Origin: Tupaia tana
Lineage: Eukaryota; Chordata; Mammalia; Scandentia; Tupaiidae
Assembly (NCBI GenBank): GCA_026018925.1
Contig: JAKSZU010000012.1
Span: 30,183,814 to 30,247,813, forward strand
Reading direction: 5' to 3'
Length of the DNA stretch: 64,000 nucleotides
Shown here: positions 52,881-62,904 of the stretch, in pieces
How positions within the stretch are numbered: position 1 is the stretch's first letter
How the letters are laid out: each line of letters starts with the position of its first letter
Program-made: the position numbers and the translations under genes
Notes under the pieces: model-generated
What the model saw: only the letters and a program-made list of their open reading frames with translations
What the model was told of the DNA's origin: nothing
Database searches by the model: none

Positions 52881-55250
52881 ATTTTTTTTATTGTAGTACT
52901 TACTGTCCACTGTCCAAATGTAGGACTCTTCTAAGAATTTCTTTTAAGGCTGGCTTAGTCACAATGAATTTCCTCAGTTTTTGTTTATCTAGAAGCCTTT
53001 CCCCTACAACTCTAAAGGATAGGTTTGCTGGGTATAGTCTTCTTGGTAGGCAGTTTTTTTTTTGTTTGTTTGTTTAATTTTAGATTTGAGTATATCATCC
53101 TATTTTCTCTAGGCCTGTTGTGATAACCACTGTTAGTTTGATGGAAATTTTATTATTTGTAACTTGATGTTTTCAAAATTTTCTCTTTACCTTTGACTTC
53201 TAAAATTTTAATTAGAATATGCCTAGGTGAGGACCTCTTTGGGTTGAATCTGTTTTGCGGTCTTTGAGTTTCTTCTATCTGGAAGTTTATATCTCTTCCA
53301 ATACTTGGGGAGTTTAATAGCTACTGTTTTATTAAATAAGTTTCCTGTCCTTTGTCTCTTCTGACATTCCCACCATGCAAATATTTGTTTGGTTGATGGT
53401 ATCCAGATGCTAGCTTTATTCTTTTTTTCTATTTTTTCCCCTGTCTGGATGATTTTAAAAGATTTATCTCCTACCATCTGAGATCTTTTCTTCTGCTTGA
53501 TCCAGTCTGCTGTTAAAACTCTCTTCTACTGTGTTTTTAATTCTGTCTACTGAGTGTTTCAGTTTGAGAATTTCTGTCTGGTTCTTTTTCATGATTTCTA
53601 TCTCTTCATTGAATTTCTCATTCTCTTCTTGTATTGCTTCCTGATTTTGCTGAACTATTGGTAATTTCTTGTATCTCTTGGGGTTTCTTTAGAATCATTA
53701 TTTTAAATTATCTTATAGACACATCAAGGATTTCCTTTTCAGGAGATCTGTTATTGGAGAATGACTGTGTTCCTCCAGAGGAGTCCAGTTTCCTTTTTTT
53801 CCCTTCATGTCTATTGTGTCCTCATGGTGATATCTGCACATCTGGTGAAGGTATTTGCCTCTTCTGATTTTTTGGGAGTAGCTTTCCTAGTGGGTAATTT
53901 TGTAAGGATATGTCTTTTAGACTTAATTAGGAGGGATTTCTGGTTTTGAGCGGGTATAGTAATACAGTCTCTGAAAGACTTCTGATGTATTCACAGTGGT
54001 GTCTGTGAGTGCCTCGATATTCCAGACTGTGAGTGTTAATGGTATTAGTGATGCAGTTGTTGAGAATGGGAATCACTAGTGAAATGCTTGGCCATAAGCA
54101 GCAGTAGGGACTGGGAGTGTTGGTTAGCTGTTTCTAAGGAGCCTGCTGGCCCTAGCAATGGAAAGGAAGCAGTTAGTTGGGATGGCGGGACGGCACGGCA
54201 AAGTACTGGTCTGTGATGTGTGACAGCCCTTGGTGGGCCTGGGAACCCGTGTGCTGTGACTACAGCAAGTGCTAGGTTCAGCAGAGGCTAGGAGTGGGGG
54301 CTGGTTGAGTTCTGAGAGTTCCTGCAGCAGGGAGGACCTTGTGTGCTTGAACTCTGGTACATACTAGATTCAGAATCAGTTAGCAGCTGAGATTCCCACA
54401 GAAGGTAGGGGCCCTTGTGCAAGAGATGCTATATGAACTGGGCTCCTGGGAACAGCCAACTGTTTCTGGAAGGCTCCCATGGGGGATGGACTATGTGCTT
54501 CAGCAGTGCTGAGAGCTGGACCCAGGGCAAGCTGAGGGCTGTGGGAGCAGAGGCTAGAGGGACTCTGAATGTGGCAAGGGCCATCTCAATCTGTGAAGTG
54601 AACCCAGCTTAGCCGTGGGGCTCTTGAGTTTGTTTACCTGTTCCTCAGAGCAGTCCTCCCACTGCACTGTTCCCTGTATGTTCCAGAGCACACAATGCTG
54701 CTCAGGCTCAGAGGCCAGAGTCATGGCACTACTCTCAGTCTAGCAAGAGTGGCAAGCTTTAGTCACTCATGGTGGCTTAGTAGGATTTCAGGGCATTTTC
54801 ATGGATGTGAATTCCTACAGGGCATCGGTCCTTGAGAGGTTCTACTCTAGCCGTTGCCTTGTTCTGCAAGTGTTACAGCAGCCTGGGTCCTGTGAGGTGG
54901 GGTTATCCTGGGTAAGATCCATCCCTGGAGTTACACACTTCTGTGGGTCTCAGGAACTTCCCTTCACCGCGCCTGGGGCTGTGCCAAGCACTGGAGCAGC
55001 CAGGAGTCTTTCGTTCACAGTGGTACTGAAGGCTGTTATGGATGTTTCACTCACCCTTTCCCAGCAAAGGAAGTTCCTGCGGATTCCAGCCTGCTGACCT
55101 TGGCCAGCTGGGCGCTTTGCTTCTCTTTCTATTTCTATGCTGTTCCTCTTTATTTTTTTGCATTTCAGAAAATTTCAGATCCTTCCTTGGTAGGTGTAAG
55201 TATTCTTCCTCTGCTATTCCAAACAAAACTTGTCTCAAAAATAAATCATG

Positions 55251-55456
55251 CAGCTGGCCCTGTGACCTCGTGGTTAAGGGAGCTGGGTCACATGTGGCTG
55301 ACCATGCAGTTTGAATCCCAGCCCCAGTGGCTTGAAAATCACTCCAGTTGTGTGTGCCCTAAATCCCGACAGGAAGGAGGAATGGAGGAAAAGGGACTCC
55401 ACACCCTACTGGGGTGCTGTCTCACATGAGCACATGTCTTCTAGCATTAATATCAA
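55251..55456 (+). mobile_element. SINE-A, older, shortened
   Basis: Plus copy with CAGCTGGCCCTGTGACCTCG head, AAATCCCGACAGGAAGGAGG, ACTGGGGTGCTGTCTCAC and end GTCTTCTAGCATTAATA. The pyrimidine run is deleted. Confidence 0.78.
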
Positions 55457-55469
55457 CAGAATTTTTAAA

Positions 55470-55950
55470 AGAGAAAAGTACACAGATACTATTCAAAAAG
55501 TTGAAAAAACTGAAATGTCTATCAATGATGAATGAATAAATAAAATGTGGTATCTTTCCATACAATGGACTATTATTTAGCCATAACAAGGGATGAAGCA
55601 CTGGCATGAGGGATAAGATGATCAAACCCTGAAAACACGACCTGAAGTGAAAGAAGGCAGACATATCTGACTACGTGTGATGTGATTCCACTTATATAAA
55701 ATGTCTAGAAGAGGAAAATATTTAAGAGACAGAAAGCATACAAGTGGTTGCCAGGAGCTGGGGAGCATGAAGAACAGGAAGAGATTGCCTATGGGATATA
55801 GAGTTTCTTTTTGGGGCAATAGAAATGTTAAAAGAATGAGAAAGTGGTAGTGGCTAAACAACCTTATGAATATGCCAAGAACCACTAGTTTGTACATTTA
55901 CAAGGTTGAGTTTTATAGCATGTGAATTCTGTATGATTTTTTTCTTTAAA
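55470..55950 (+). mobile_element. L1 3' UTR relic, plus strand
   Basis: AATAAAATGTGGTATCTTTCC, GGACTATTATTTAGCCATAAC, AAGTGGTTGCCAGGAGCTGG and the end GCATGTGAATTCTGTATGAT follow an old L1 3' end. Confidence 0.88.
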
Positions 55951-56259
55951 GAGGTAGGCAAAGAACAGAGTACATGTAGCCTTTTAGGTTAACTTTAGGT
56001 TTCCCAACTTTATCCTATGTGCAATAAAGAGCTACTGAAGGTCTGAAGGAGGGTACAACATCGTGCTCCAAATCTACTCTGTGAAGAAATGAAGACTTAA
56101 GTGGCCCAGTACTCTGTTTTAACACCAAGAAATATGTCTTCTGATGTGAAACCTACTGATAATTCTGTTTCCTAGAGAGGCCTTCAAGTGGGTCTGAAGC
56201 TTGGTTCAGAAAGGGCTGCTCCCTTCTAGAGGGCCGTCTGTCAGACACACCATTTTACA
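55951..56259. other. Intron sequence, possibly diverged L2
   Basis: AACTTTATCCTATGTGCAATA then AAGAGCTACTGAAGGTCTG resembles a motif seen in old LINE relics, but I could not assign it with confidence. Confidence 0.3.
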
Positions 56260-56271
56260 TGTAGTTGTATC

Positions 56272-56456
56272 CTTTCTTTTTTTTTTTTTAAAGAATTATT
56301 TTGTTTAACTTTATTTATTTAAATTTGATCAGAGAGAACCAGAGTGAAAGACAGAGGTGAGAAAGTAAGAAAGCAAGCCGCTAGGTCCAGGACTCGAACT
56401 ACAGTCAGCCATATGGGAGTCCAACACCCTACCCACCATGTCACCTGCCGGCTCTG
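56272..56456 (-). mobile_element. SINE-B, TSD-flanked
   Basis: Minus copy with TSD TGTAGTTGTATC (56260-56271) / TGTAGTTGCATC (56457-56468). Tail AAAGAATTATTTTGTTTAAC, head CACCTGCCGGCTC. Confidence 0.93.
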
Positions 56457-56495
56457 TGTAGTTGCATCTTGATAGTGTCACTAAAAGACAGTCCA

Positions 56496-56613
56496 GGGCC
56501 CAGCAGATGGTGTACTGGTTACGTCACTGGACTCTTACCTGGCTGACTGGGGTTTGAGACCCAGACTAGTGGCTTGAAATTCATACCACTCATACCTGGT
56601 AGCTTGAAACTCA
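56496..56613 (+). mobile_element. SINE-A head only, with short duplication
   Basis: GGGCCCAGCAGATGGTGTAC through GTGGCTTGAAATTCATACC, then the segment CTCATACC-TGGTAGCTTGAAACTCA repeats the head/body junction. Body and tail are missing. Confidence 0.78.
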
Positions 56614-56644
56614 AACTTACAATTTCCAAAACAGGGAGCTATTT

Positions 56645-56851
56645 GTTTTTTTAAATTATTTTATTTAACTTCACATATTTATTTATGTATTTATGTACTT
56701 ATTTATTTATTTATTTATTTTAATTTGACTAGAGAGAGACACAGAAAGAGAGAGAGACAATCAGAAAGCAAGTCAGCAGGTTCAGGACTCAAACTGTGGT
56801 CCACCATGTTGAAGTCCAGCGTCCTTAACCACCATGCCACCTGCTGGCCCC
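56645..56851 (-). mobile_element. SINE-B, perfect TSD, (ATTT)n tail
   Basis: Minus copy with TSD AACAGGGAGCTATTT at 56630-56644 and 56852-56866. The tail expanded to (TTTA)n at 56680-56720. Confidence 0.95.
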
Positions 56852-56866
56852 AACAGGGAGCTATTT

Positions 56867-57304
56867 TTATTTCTAAAATGATAGTGCTGATATGAGATTA
56901 CAGACAGTCTTGCAACCTTGCTACTATTCTTGGCAGGATTCAAAGTCATGAACTACTCTATGAGCATAAGGTCTGGTATAGAAGCCAGGATGCTTCTGAC
57001 CAATCATCCTCAACTCCAGACACTTAGCAGTGTTTCTATGGACCCACGTTTCATACTCTGACCAACACTTCTCCATGGTGCTTTAGTAGTTTTATAATAG
57101 TAATGTTAAAAAGAAAATTTCTATAAACTGGTCAACAAAGCACCAGCTATTCTTCTCTTTAAAAATTGTAGGTAATAATACTAAGGCCTTGTATGAAACC
57201 TATGTTTTTTATTATATTATACACATACCCATATATACACAATCTTTTATATAGATTTTCTTTGGAATCAACTTAAAATAGTACATCAGCAATATTGCTT
57301 GGGT
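56867..57304. other. Intron sequence without recognised elements
   Basis: Unassigned AT-rich intron before a SINE head fragment. Confidence 0.4.
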
Positions 57305-57371
57305 ACTGTTCCAGGTCTGGAACTTGAACCTCAGTTGGCCATGTGAGAGTCCATGCCACCTGTTGGCTCTA
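57305..57371 (-). mobile_element. SINE tRNA-like head fragment
   Basis: CCAGGTCTGGAACTTGAACC, GTTGGCCATGTGAGAGTCC and GCCACCTGTTGGCTC are a reversed SINE-A/B head of about 67 bp. No body or tail remains. Confidence 0.75.
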
Positions 57372-58340
57372 TTGCCAACTGATTATTGACCAAGGATACG
57401 AGACAATGTGGTGAAGAAGAGTAAGTCTTCAGCAACAGTGCCGGAAGAATTGGATATCTGCCTACAGAAAAATGAAACTGGACTCCTATTTCTCACCTTT
57501 AACAAAATCGACTGAAAACAGATCAAAGATTTAGATGTAAAACCTCAAACCATGAAACTACTGGTGGAAAACATACGGGAAATTTGCGACGACACTGAAG
57601 TAGGTGAAACTTTCTTAAGTAAGACCCCTAGAGCACAGGCAATTATCCCAAAAATAGACAAGTGGGACCTCATCAAACTAAAACCTTTCTACACAACAAA
57701 AGAAATATCAATTAAAATTAAGAGACAACCCTTAGAATGGAAGAAAATATTTTAAAACTACACTTCATATAAGGGATTGAAAACCAGAATATAGGGGCCA
57801 GCAGGTGGGTGGTGAATAAAGATGCTGAATTCCCACATGGCTGGCCATGGTTTGAGTCCTGGACCTGGCAGCTTGCTTTCTTGTTTTTCGTTTCTCTCAC
57901 TCTGCCTGGTCAAATTAAAATAATAATAATAATAATAACAAAAAATGGGATTAAATAAATAATTCTTTAAAAAAAGAAGAGAAAATAAAAGAATATCAGA
58001 ATATATAAGGAACTCAAGCAGTTCATCTGCAAAAAAATGAATAACCAAATTTAAAAATGAGCAAATGCACTGGAAAGACAATTCTCTAAGGAAAAGATAC
58101 AAATGGCCAAAAATATATGAAAAAATGTTCATAATCTCTTATCACAAAGGGCATGCAAATCAAAACTGCAATGAGGTATCTCTTTACACCAGTCAGAATG
58201 GCTATGATTAAAAAAGAAAGAAAAAAAATGCTGGTGAGCTTGTGGTGAAAAGGGAACCCCTCCACTACTGGTCGATATCTGAGAAATACTGAAGGCCCAT
58301 TTGAGACTGGTTATGAATCTGCTCTGTTGAAATTTTTATT
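57372..58340 (+). mobile_element. L1 ORF2 end / 3' UTR, plus strand
   Basis: CGACTGAAAACAGATCAAAG, CTCAAACCATGAAACTACTG, AAAAATAGACAAGTGGGACC, CCAAATTTAAAAATGAGCAA and CAATGAGGTATCTCTTTACAC trace L1 ORF2. A frame of 67 codons (57552-57755) still reads as the C-terminal ORF2 protein but is isolated. A SINE-B is inserted at 57793. Confidence 0.9.
57793..57995 (+). mobile_element. SINE-B, in L1
   Basis: Plus copy with head GGGGCCAGCAGGTGGGTGG, B-box region GGTTTGAGTCCTGG, and tail CAAATTAAAATAATAATAAT. TSD CCAGAATATA (57783-57792) / TCAGAATATA (57996-58005). Confidence 0.92.
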
Positions 58341-58580
58341 CAATAGTTTCTTGGCTACTCAGATGCAGATAGAGAGAAAGAGGTTCTCTGAATTCGTTCA
58401 GAGTTGGGATTTTATTTCATTTGCAGAAGGGCAAAGACTAGCAACTAGTGTATAAAATAAAGTATTGCTTATACAATGATCTATGAACTCTAACCAGGAA
58501 TAAAAGGAAAAGAAGAAAGGATAATATGTCTAAAGTGATGAGGATAATGCCAGAGCACCATTAAGAAAAGGAAAAAAAAA
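58341..58580. other. Intron sequence without recognised elements
   Basis: About 240 bp between the L1 and a SINE-A; not assigned. Confidence 0.35.
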
Positions 58581-58596
58581 AAAGATAGCTGTTATT

Positions 58597-58860
58597 TATT
58601 AATGTTTTTGAAGAGGTTTTTGCTATAGGGTGCGTGCACTCGCCAGACAGACAGAGAGAGACAGAGAGACAGAAAGCGAGAAATCACCCCCCAGGGGGGA
58701 TGGCCATGCCGCAATCCCTTCTCTTCCATTCTCCTCTCGGGATCTTGGGTATGCACGCACACGCACCCGGTGTGAGTTTAAGCCACCAGGTCCGGGACTC
58801 GAACCGTGGTCGACTACATGGGAGTCCAGCAACATAGCCATTACGCTAACTGCTGGTCCT
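58597..58860 (-). mobile_element. SINE-A, young, TSD-flanked
   Basis: Minus copy with TSD AAGATAGCTGTTATT at 58582-58596 and 58861-58875. The poly(A) tail is only a few T in this strand (TATTAATGTTTTTG), but the body is CpG-rich and complete. Confidence 0.95.
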
Positions 58861-58875
58861 AAGATAGCTGTTATT

Positions 58876-59345
58876 ATTACTAACCACTGTCCTCTAGAAG
58901 TAAGTGACTCATTATTCTAATTTGTAATCATTTCTATTTCTTACACCAGACTGTGCTCTTTGATGAGGAAGTGTGTCTTAGTCACTTTTGCCTCTTCCCA
59001 AAGCCTAGTCCAAGAGGTAGCACAGTGTAAGTGACTATTAATTGTGTACTACTAAATCAGTGAACCAAATCCTCTGCTTCCAAGCCATGTATACAATTTT
59101 TAAAGATTCCAACTATGGCATTATCAACTTAACATCAATTCAGAAAAATACACATTTTCAAAAAAGGTACCTAAGGGTCACTGTCAATTCAATGATAGTA
59201 ATTTAATAAGTAGTTAATGGCATGGCTGATGGGAACTTTCTAATGTCCTAGACTACTGAAGAAGAAAATGCGTTAATACACATTATATGAAAACTGAGAA
59301 TACGTTTTCTTGTTTTCAAGGGATAAGAGAAACTCTTGATCCTTC
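58876..59345. other. Intron sequence without recognised elements
   Basis: Unassigned intron. GACTGTGCTCTTTGATGAGG at about 58949 weakly recalls an L2 3' end. Confidence 0.35.
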
Positions 59346-59350
59346 CTTTT

Positions 59351-59615
59351 CTTTTTTTTTTTTTCTTTTTTTTTTTTTTTAACTTTTACCAGAGGGTGAA
59401 TGAGCTAGAGAAAGTGAGAGAGCATGTATGCTCAGACAGCTCTAAAGGGGCATGGCAGCGCTGTAGTCTCCTCCTCTCCATTTCTCTTTTTGAGATTTTG
59501 GGCATACATGGACAAGTGTCCAGTATATTTTTCAAGTTGCTGGATTCAGGATTTGAACTGTGCAGTTGGCGATGTGAAATCTAGCCACTTTAACTACCAG
59601 ACCACCAGCTAGCCC
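59351..59615 (-). mobile_element. SINE-A, older
   Basis: Minus copy with long poly(T), TTTTACCAGAGGGTGAATG, AGGGGCATGGCAGCGCTG and head CAGACCACCAGCTAGCCC. Confidence 0.82.
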
Positions 59616-60100
59616 ACTTCTGCTTCTATTTTTAATCAATTTAGTATCTTGCAGTATTTAATAAATGAATAATCTGAAGCAAAGTCTACCCTAATCAAAT
59701 ATATTCATGAGGGCTTCTAAGTAAGTTCAAGGACATATGATAATCACAAAGGTGGTGGCCAGGCCCACAGATTTCCTCATTGTTTTGGCAGAGAGAAGAT
59801 CCCTAAAATAATAATGCACCTTCCCTAGCTTATTAAAGGTTTTTTAAATTTTTTTATTATTATTATTATTTTTTTGCTGTAGGTTTAACCAAAAAAGATA
59901 GGATTTCATTTTTGCTGCTTCTTAAGCTAATACAATATTTATTTTAATGTATTCACAGGGAAAAGTATATGTATAGTTGTATAGTTACCAGCTTTAATCT
60001 AACGGTAGACAGATACAAGATATTGGAAATCACAATCTTAAGTGTAAGCTGTGCTGAAAATCATCTTTAGTAAATGCACTGTTTTAAAGTGAGTATACAC
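59616..60100. other. Intron sequence with (ATT)n
   Basis: Holds a TTATTATTATTATTATTT tract and TTTTTGCTGTAGG at about 59850-59885, possibly the tail end of a SINE that lost its body. The rest is unassigned. Confidence 0.4.
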
Positions 60101-60387
60101 TTTTTTTTTTTTTTTAAAGAGAGGCTTTTCCTACAGGGCGTGTGTGCTTGCCAGAAAGATAGAGAGACAGAAAGTGAGAAATCACGCCCCCAGGGGAGAT
60201 GGCCATGCTACAATCCCTTCTCCTCCATTCTCCTCTCGGGATCTTGGGCACACATGCACATATGTACAGCTTCAGTTTAAGCCACCTGGTCTGGGATTTG
60301 AACCGTGGTTGACTACGTGGGAGTCCAGCTATGTAACCATTACGCCATCTGCTGGTCCCAAGCAGCATTATGCCATCTGCAGGTCCC
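60101..60387 (-). mobile_element. SINE-A with duplicated 5' end
   Basis: Minus copy from poly(T) to CATCTGCTGGTCCC at 60359, then AAGCAGC, then a second CATTATGCCATCTGCAGGTCCC ending at 60387. The first ~20 bp of the element are thus present twice in tandem. Flanks are ATACACTTT and ATACATTG. Confidence 0.9.
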
Positions 60388-61067
60388 ATACATTGCCTAG
60401 AGAAACGACATTACAATGGGAAGTCAAGTTTTCAATTGGTCCTTTTAAGTGTGAAACACTATGTAACACCTAGTAAGATAGAGAAACATCTAAACCTCTA
60501 GATCTAACACTTTATGGGACAATCTATACAGAATTCTCACTTGGGGTACCAATATCAAAACAAGTCCTTCTCTCTCTCTCCCTCTCTCTCTCTCTATCCT
60601 AACCTCTATTTTCACCAGCAGAAGTCACAATAGGGTGGATGCTCAAAGGGGATTTCAGGCAGTGAACAAAAAGAAAACATTTGCAACAGGATACTTCTTA
60701 GTCCAATATGCCTCCCTCCAATACTCCTGGCTTTCTCCCCAAGGTCCTAGGAAAGTCTCTACTTTCAAGTAAAGAACTTACAGTTTCTGGACAGAATTAG
60801 TCTCTTTTCCAAAGCCACTATAGAAAAAAGAGCACCCACTTGGGCTACATCCCCTTCTCAATTGCTGATATGGAAAGCAAGCAATTCAGCTACAGTGATG
60901 TGTGTGCTTGAACATGACAAATCAACATAGAACAATATTTCTGAGAGGAATGGATTGAAAATATAAGAGGAAGACAAAAATTAAAAATATGTTTGGGTTC
61001 TTGAGAAAATAGGAGAGAATAAGATACAATCCAAAGTAGTGTTTGTCTGGGAACTTGCTGCAAGTTT
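60388..61067. other. Intron sequence with (TC)n
   Basis: A (TC)n tract of about 26 bp at 60570-60596. The remainder is unassigned intron. Confidence 0.45.
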
Positions 61068-61288
61068 ATTGTTACTATTATTATTATTATACTATATTTA
61101 TTCATTGTCTTTTTTTTTTTTTTTTTAAATTGAAGTTGACCAGAGAGAGACCAAAAAAAAGAAAAAAAAAAAAAAAAAAAAAGAAGAGGAAAGTGAGAAA
61201 GCAAGCTGCCAGGTCTGTAACTCGAACCATGGTCAGCTAGGTAGGAGTCCAGCCGCCTTAACCACCACACCACCTGCCGGCCCCCACA
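61068..61288 (-). mobile_element. SINE-B with (ATT)n tail and poly(A) interruption
   Basis: Minus copy with short TSD GCAAGTTT at 61060-61067 and 61289-61296. The tail is (ATT)n plus poly(T). An A-rich run at 61153-61181 replaces the usual purine block. Head CACCACCTGCCGGCCCCC. Confidence 0.88.
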
Positions 61289-61640
61289 GCAAGTTTTAAA
61301 TGTTTTCTTCTCCTCCATCTCTTTTGGAAAGTTAAAGCTAAAGACACATAAGATATTGAATTTGGGTACACAAACTGTAATCTAATCCATCTGCATTTCA
61401 GAGTAATAACCAAGGTAGAGATATCTTCATAAAAGTATTAGATATTTTCTCTTTTCTTTTGGCCCAAGGAAACTCATAATCAAATAATGCACAATTTTAC
61501 CTACTAAGGATAAAATTATAAAATTTAAAAAAATCTTTTCTAAAAATAATAAACAGCTAAGTAAGTATCATCAGGCACAGTTGATGGCCAAAATTCTAGT
61601 TAATAAAGAATTCATGTTACTTCTAAGATATACTATTTTT

Positions 61641-61911
61641 TTTTTTTTTTTTTTTTTTTTGGAGAGGTTTTTGCTATAGGGCGCATGCGCTCGCCAGACA
61701 GACAGAGAGAGACAGAGAGATAGAAAGCAGGAAATCACCCCCCAGGGGGGATGGCCACGCCGCAATCCCTTCTCCTCCATTCTCCTCTCGGGATCTTGGG
61801 CACGCACGCACACGCGCCCGGCGTGAGTTTAAGCCGCCGGGTCCGGGACTCGAACCGCGGTCGACTACGTGGGAGTCCAGTGACACAGCCATTACGCTAA
61901 CTGCTGGTCCC
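61641..61911 (-). mobile_element. SINE-A, near-consensus, perfect TSD
   Basis: Minus copy with TSD TAAGATATACTATTTTT at 61624-61640 and 61912-61928. Almost all CpGs are intact (GGCGCATGCGCTCGCC, GCGCCCGGCGTGAG, GAACCGCGGTCGAC). It is the best reference copy for the young subfamily in this window. Confidence 0.98.
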
Positions 61912-61952
61912 TAAGATATACTATTTTTAATAAAACATCTTTAACTAAAACA

Positions 61953-62022
61953 CAAGACTGTCAGGAAAGTCATGATGTATTTTTCTATGCAAAAATATGT
62001 TATGACTTTCCTGATGACCCAA
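61953..62022. mobile_element. Mariner-type palindromic MITE
   Basis: Left arm GACTGTCAGGAAAGTCATGA, right arm TATGACTTTCCTGATGACCC followed by AATA. The inner arms are nearly perfect inverted copies. Confidence 0.88.
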
Positions 62023-62166
62023 TACTTTTCAGAAACTACAAACAGAATCTCACAAAACTAAAACTATACTAAAATATCAGACTTTCTTTAGTAATTCAGC
62101 AAGTCCTCGAATAGTCTGCCTACCTTTAGGGACTTATTGCTATTAATGACTTGAATCTAGGAAATA

Positions 62167-62247
62167 CTAGGTTGTCAGGAAATACATGACATAATTTTCT
62201 ATGTTTTTCTATGCAAAAACTGTGTCATGACTTTCCTGAGGACCCAG
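62167..62247. mobile_element. Mariner-type palindromic MITE, TA-flanked
   Basis: TA at 62165-62166 and 62248-62249 frames 81 bp. Left end CTAGGTTGTCAGGAAATAC, right end GACTTTCCTGAGGACCCAG. It lies only 145 bp from the previous MITE and about 340 bp from exon A. Confidence 0.92.
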
Positions 62248-62249
62248 TA

Positions 62250-62587
62250 GTTCAGAAGCAATTTCCTAGCTTAAGTGTTACTTCACATCTCATATACCAA
62301 TCTTCTATCTAAAGCACTTATGTCAATAACCACTACAGAGCCACAAATATCAGCTGAAGCTAGGGAATATAATACTATCTTTTACTGCATTTGGCTTTAA
62401 ACATTATCTTATACTAAAAATTAATTCTGAATGACATAAACAAAGGTCATCCAAACAATATCAAGTATATCCCAATGAAAGGTAAAGTAGCCTATCTACA
62501 GAATAGGTCCGATCCCACATAACCCATACCCAACTCCTGGTTGGGTATTTAATGTAGAAAAACGTTCAAATATTAAAACTGCATTAC
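62250..62587. other. Intron sequence next to exon A donor
   Basis: Unassigned intron on the donor side of exon A. No repeat recognised. Confidence 0.45.
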
Positions 62588-62716
62588 CTTCATAATGTTA
62601 ACTAAATCTGTTTGATAGTAGCGATCCTGATGTGCATTTGCTGCTGCTAGTGTAAGAAGATAATCATTCCTTGCGTGGGTAGCTTTGGAATTACATTCAG
62701 ACCGCCGGGCTTTTAA
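62588..62716 (-). CDS. FCHSD2: FCHSD2 exon A (43 codons, F-BAR region)
   Basis: The exon translates in frame to 43 residues, beginning LKARRSECNSKATHARNDYL and ending YYQTDLVNIMK. ARNDYLLTLAAANAHQDRYY is a hallmark of the F-BAR domain, in which the ARN-DY motif is widely conserved. The acceptor is GTGTGTTTCAG right of 62716 and the donor is GTAATG left of 62588. Length 129 nt, phase 0. Together with exons B and C it gives 116 continuous residues of FCHSD2, roughly residues 193-308. The protein acts at clathrin-coated pits and endosomes, recruiting WASP-type actin regulators through its SH3 domains, which lie outside this window. No disabling change seen. Confidence 0.96.
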
Positions 62717-62904
62717 CTGAAACACACACACAAAAAAATCATTGCAAACTAATGTTGTACTGGAAAACGCATAAAGATATTACTTTCGGTTGGCAAGTAG
62801 TGGCCCGCCACCAAAAGTAAGGAGGGCCATGTGGAGAAAACATCTGTACGTACACAAAAATTATTCATCACTATTGAGGAGTGAAACAGTGACTGGAACT
62901 ATTA

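Larger units (their letters stand above)
51190..55245 (-). mobile_element. Long L1/HAL1-like 5' region relic, minus strand
   Basis: Minus-orientation LINE sequence. CATTGTGGTCAGCAAAGATAC, TTTATCTGATATCAGAATAAC, TGCCTAGGTGAGGACCTC, TTTGGGTTGAATCTGTTTTG, GACATTCCCACCATGCAAAT, and a GC-richer block from 54100 on are typical of old L1 5' UTR/ORF1 or HAL1 elements. All frames are broken. SINE-A copies are inserted at 51234, 51699 and 52617. It is the longest single transposon relic in the window. Confidence 0.7.
20003..62587 (-). other. FCHSD2: FCHSD2 intron between exons A and B (42,585 bp)
   Basis: Donor GTAATG after exon A (a weaker GT site than the other two) and acceptor TTTTACAG before exon B. 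It carries most of the repeats in this window plus the PBDC1 and RPL17 processed pseudogenes. No further FCHSD2 coding segment is needed, because exons A and B join exactly in the protein, and none was seen. Confidence 0.93.

Noticed and set aside
54415-55314. Several plus-strand frames in a GC-richer block that might be a gene
   Set aside because: No recognisable domain; the block continues a minus-strand L1-type relic and has no splice or start context.
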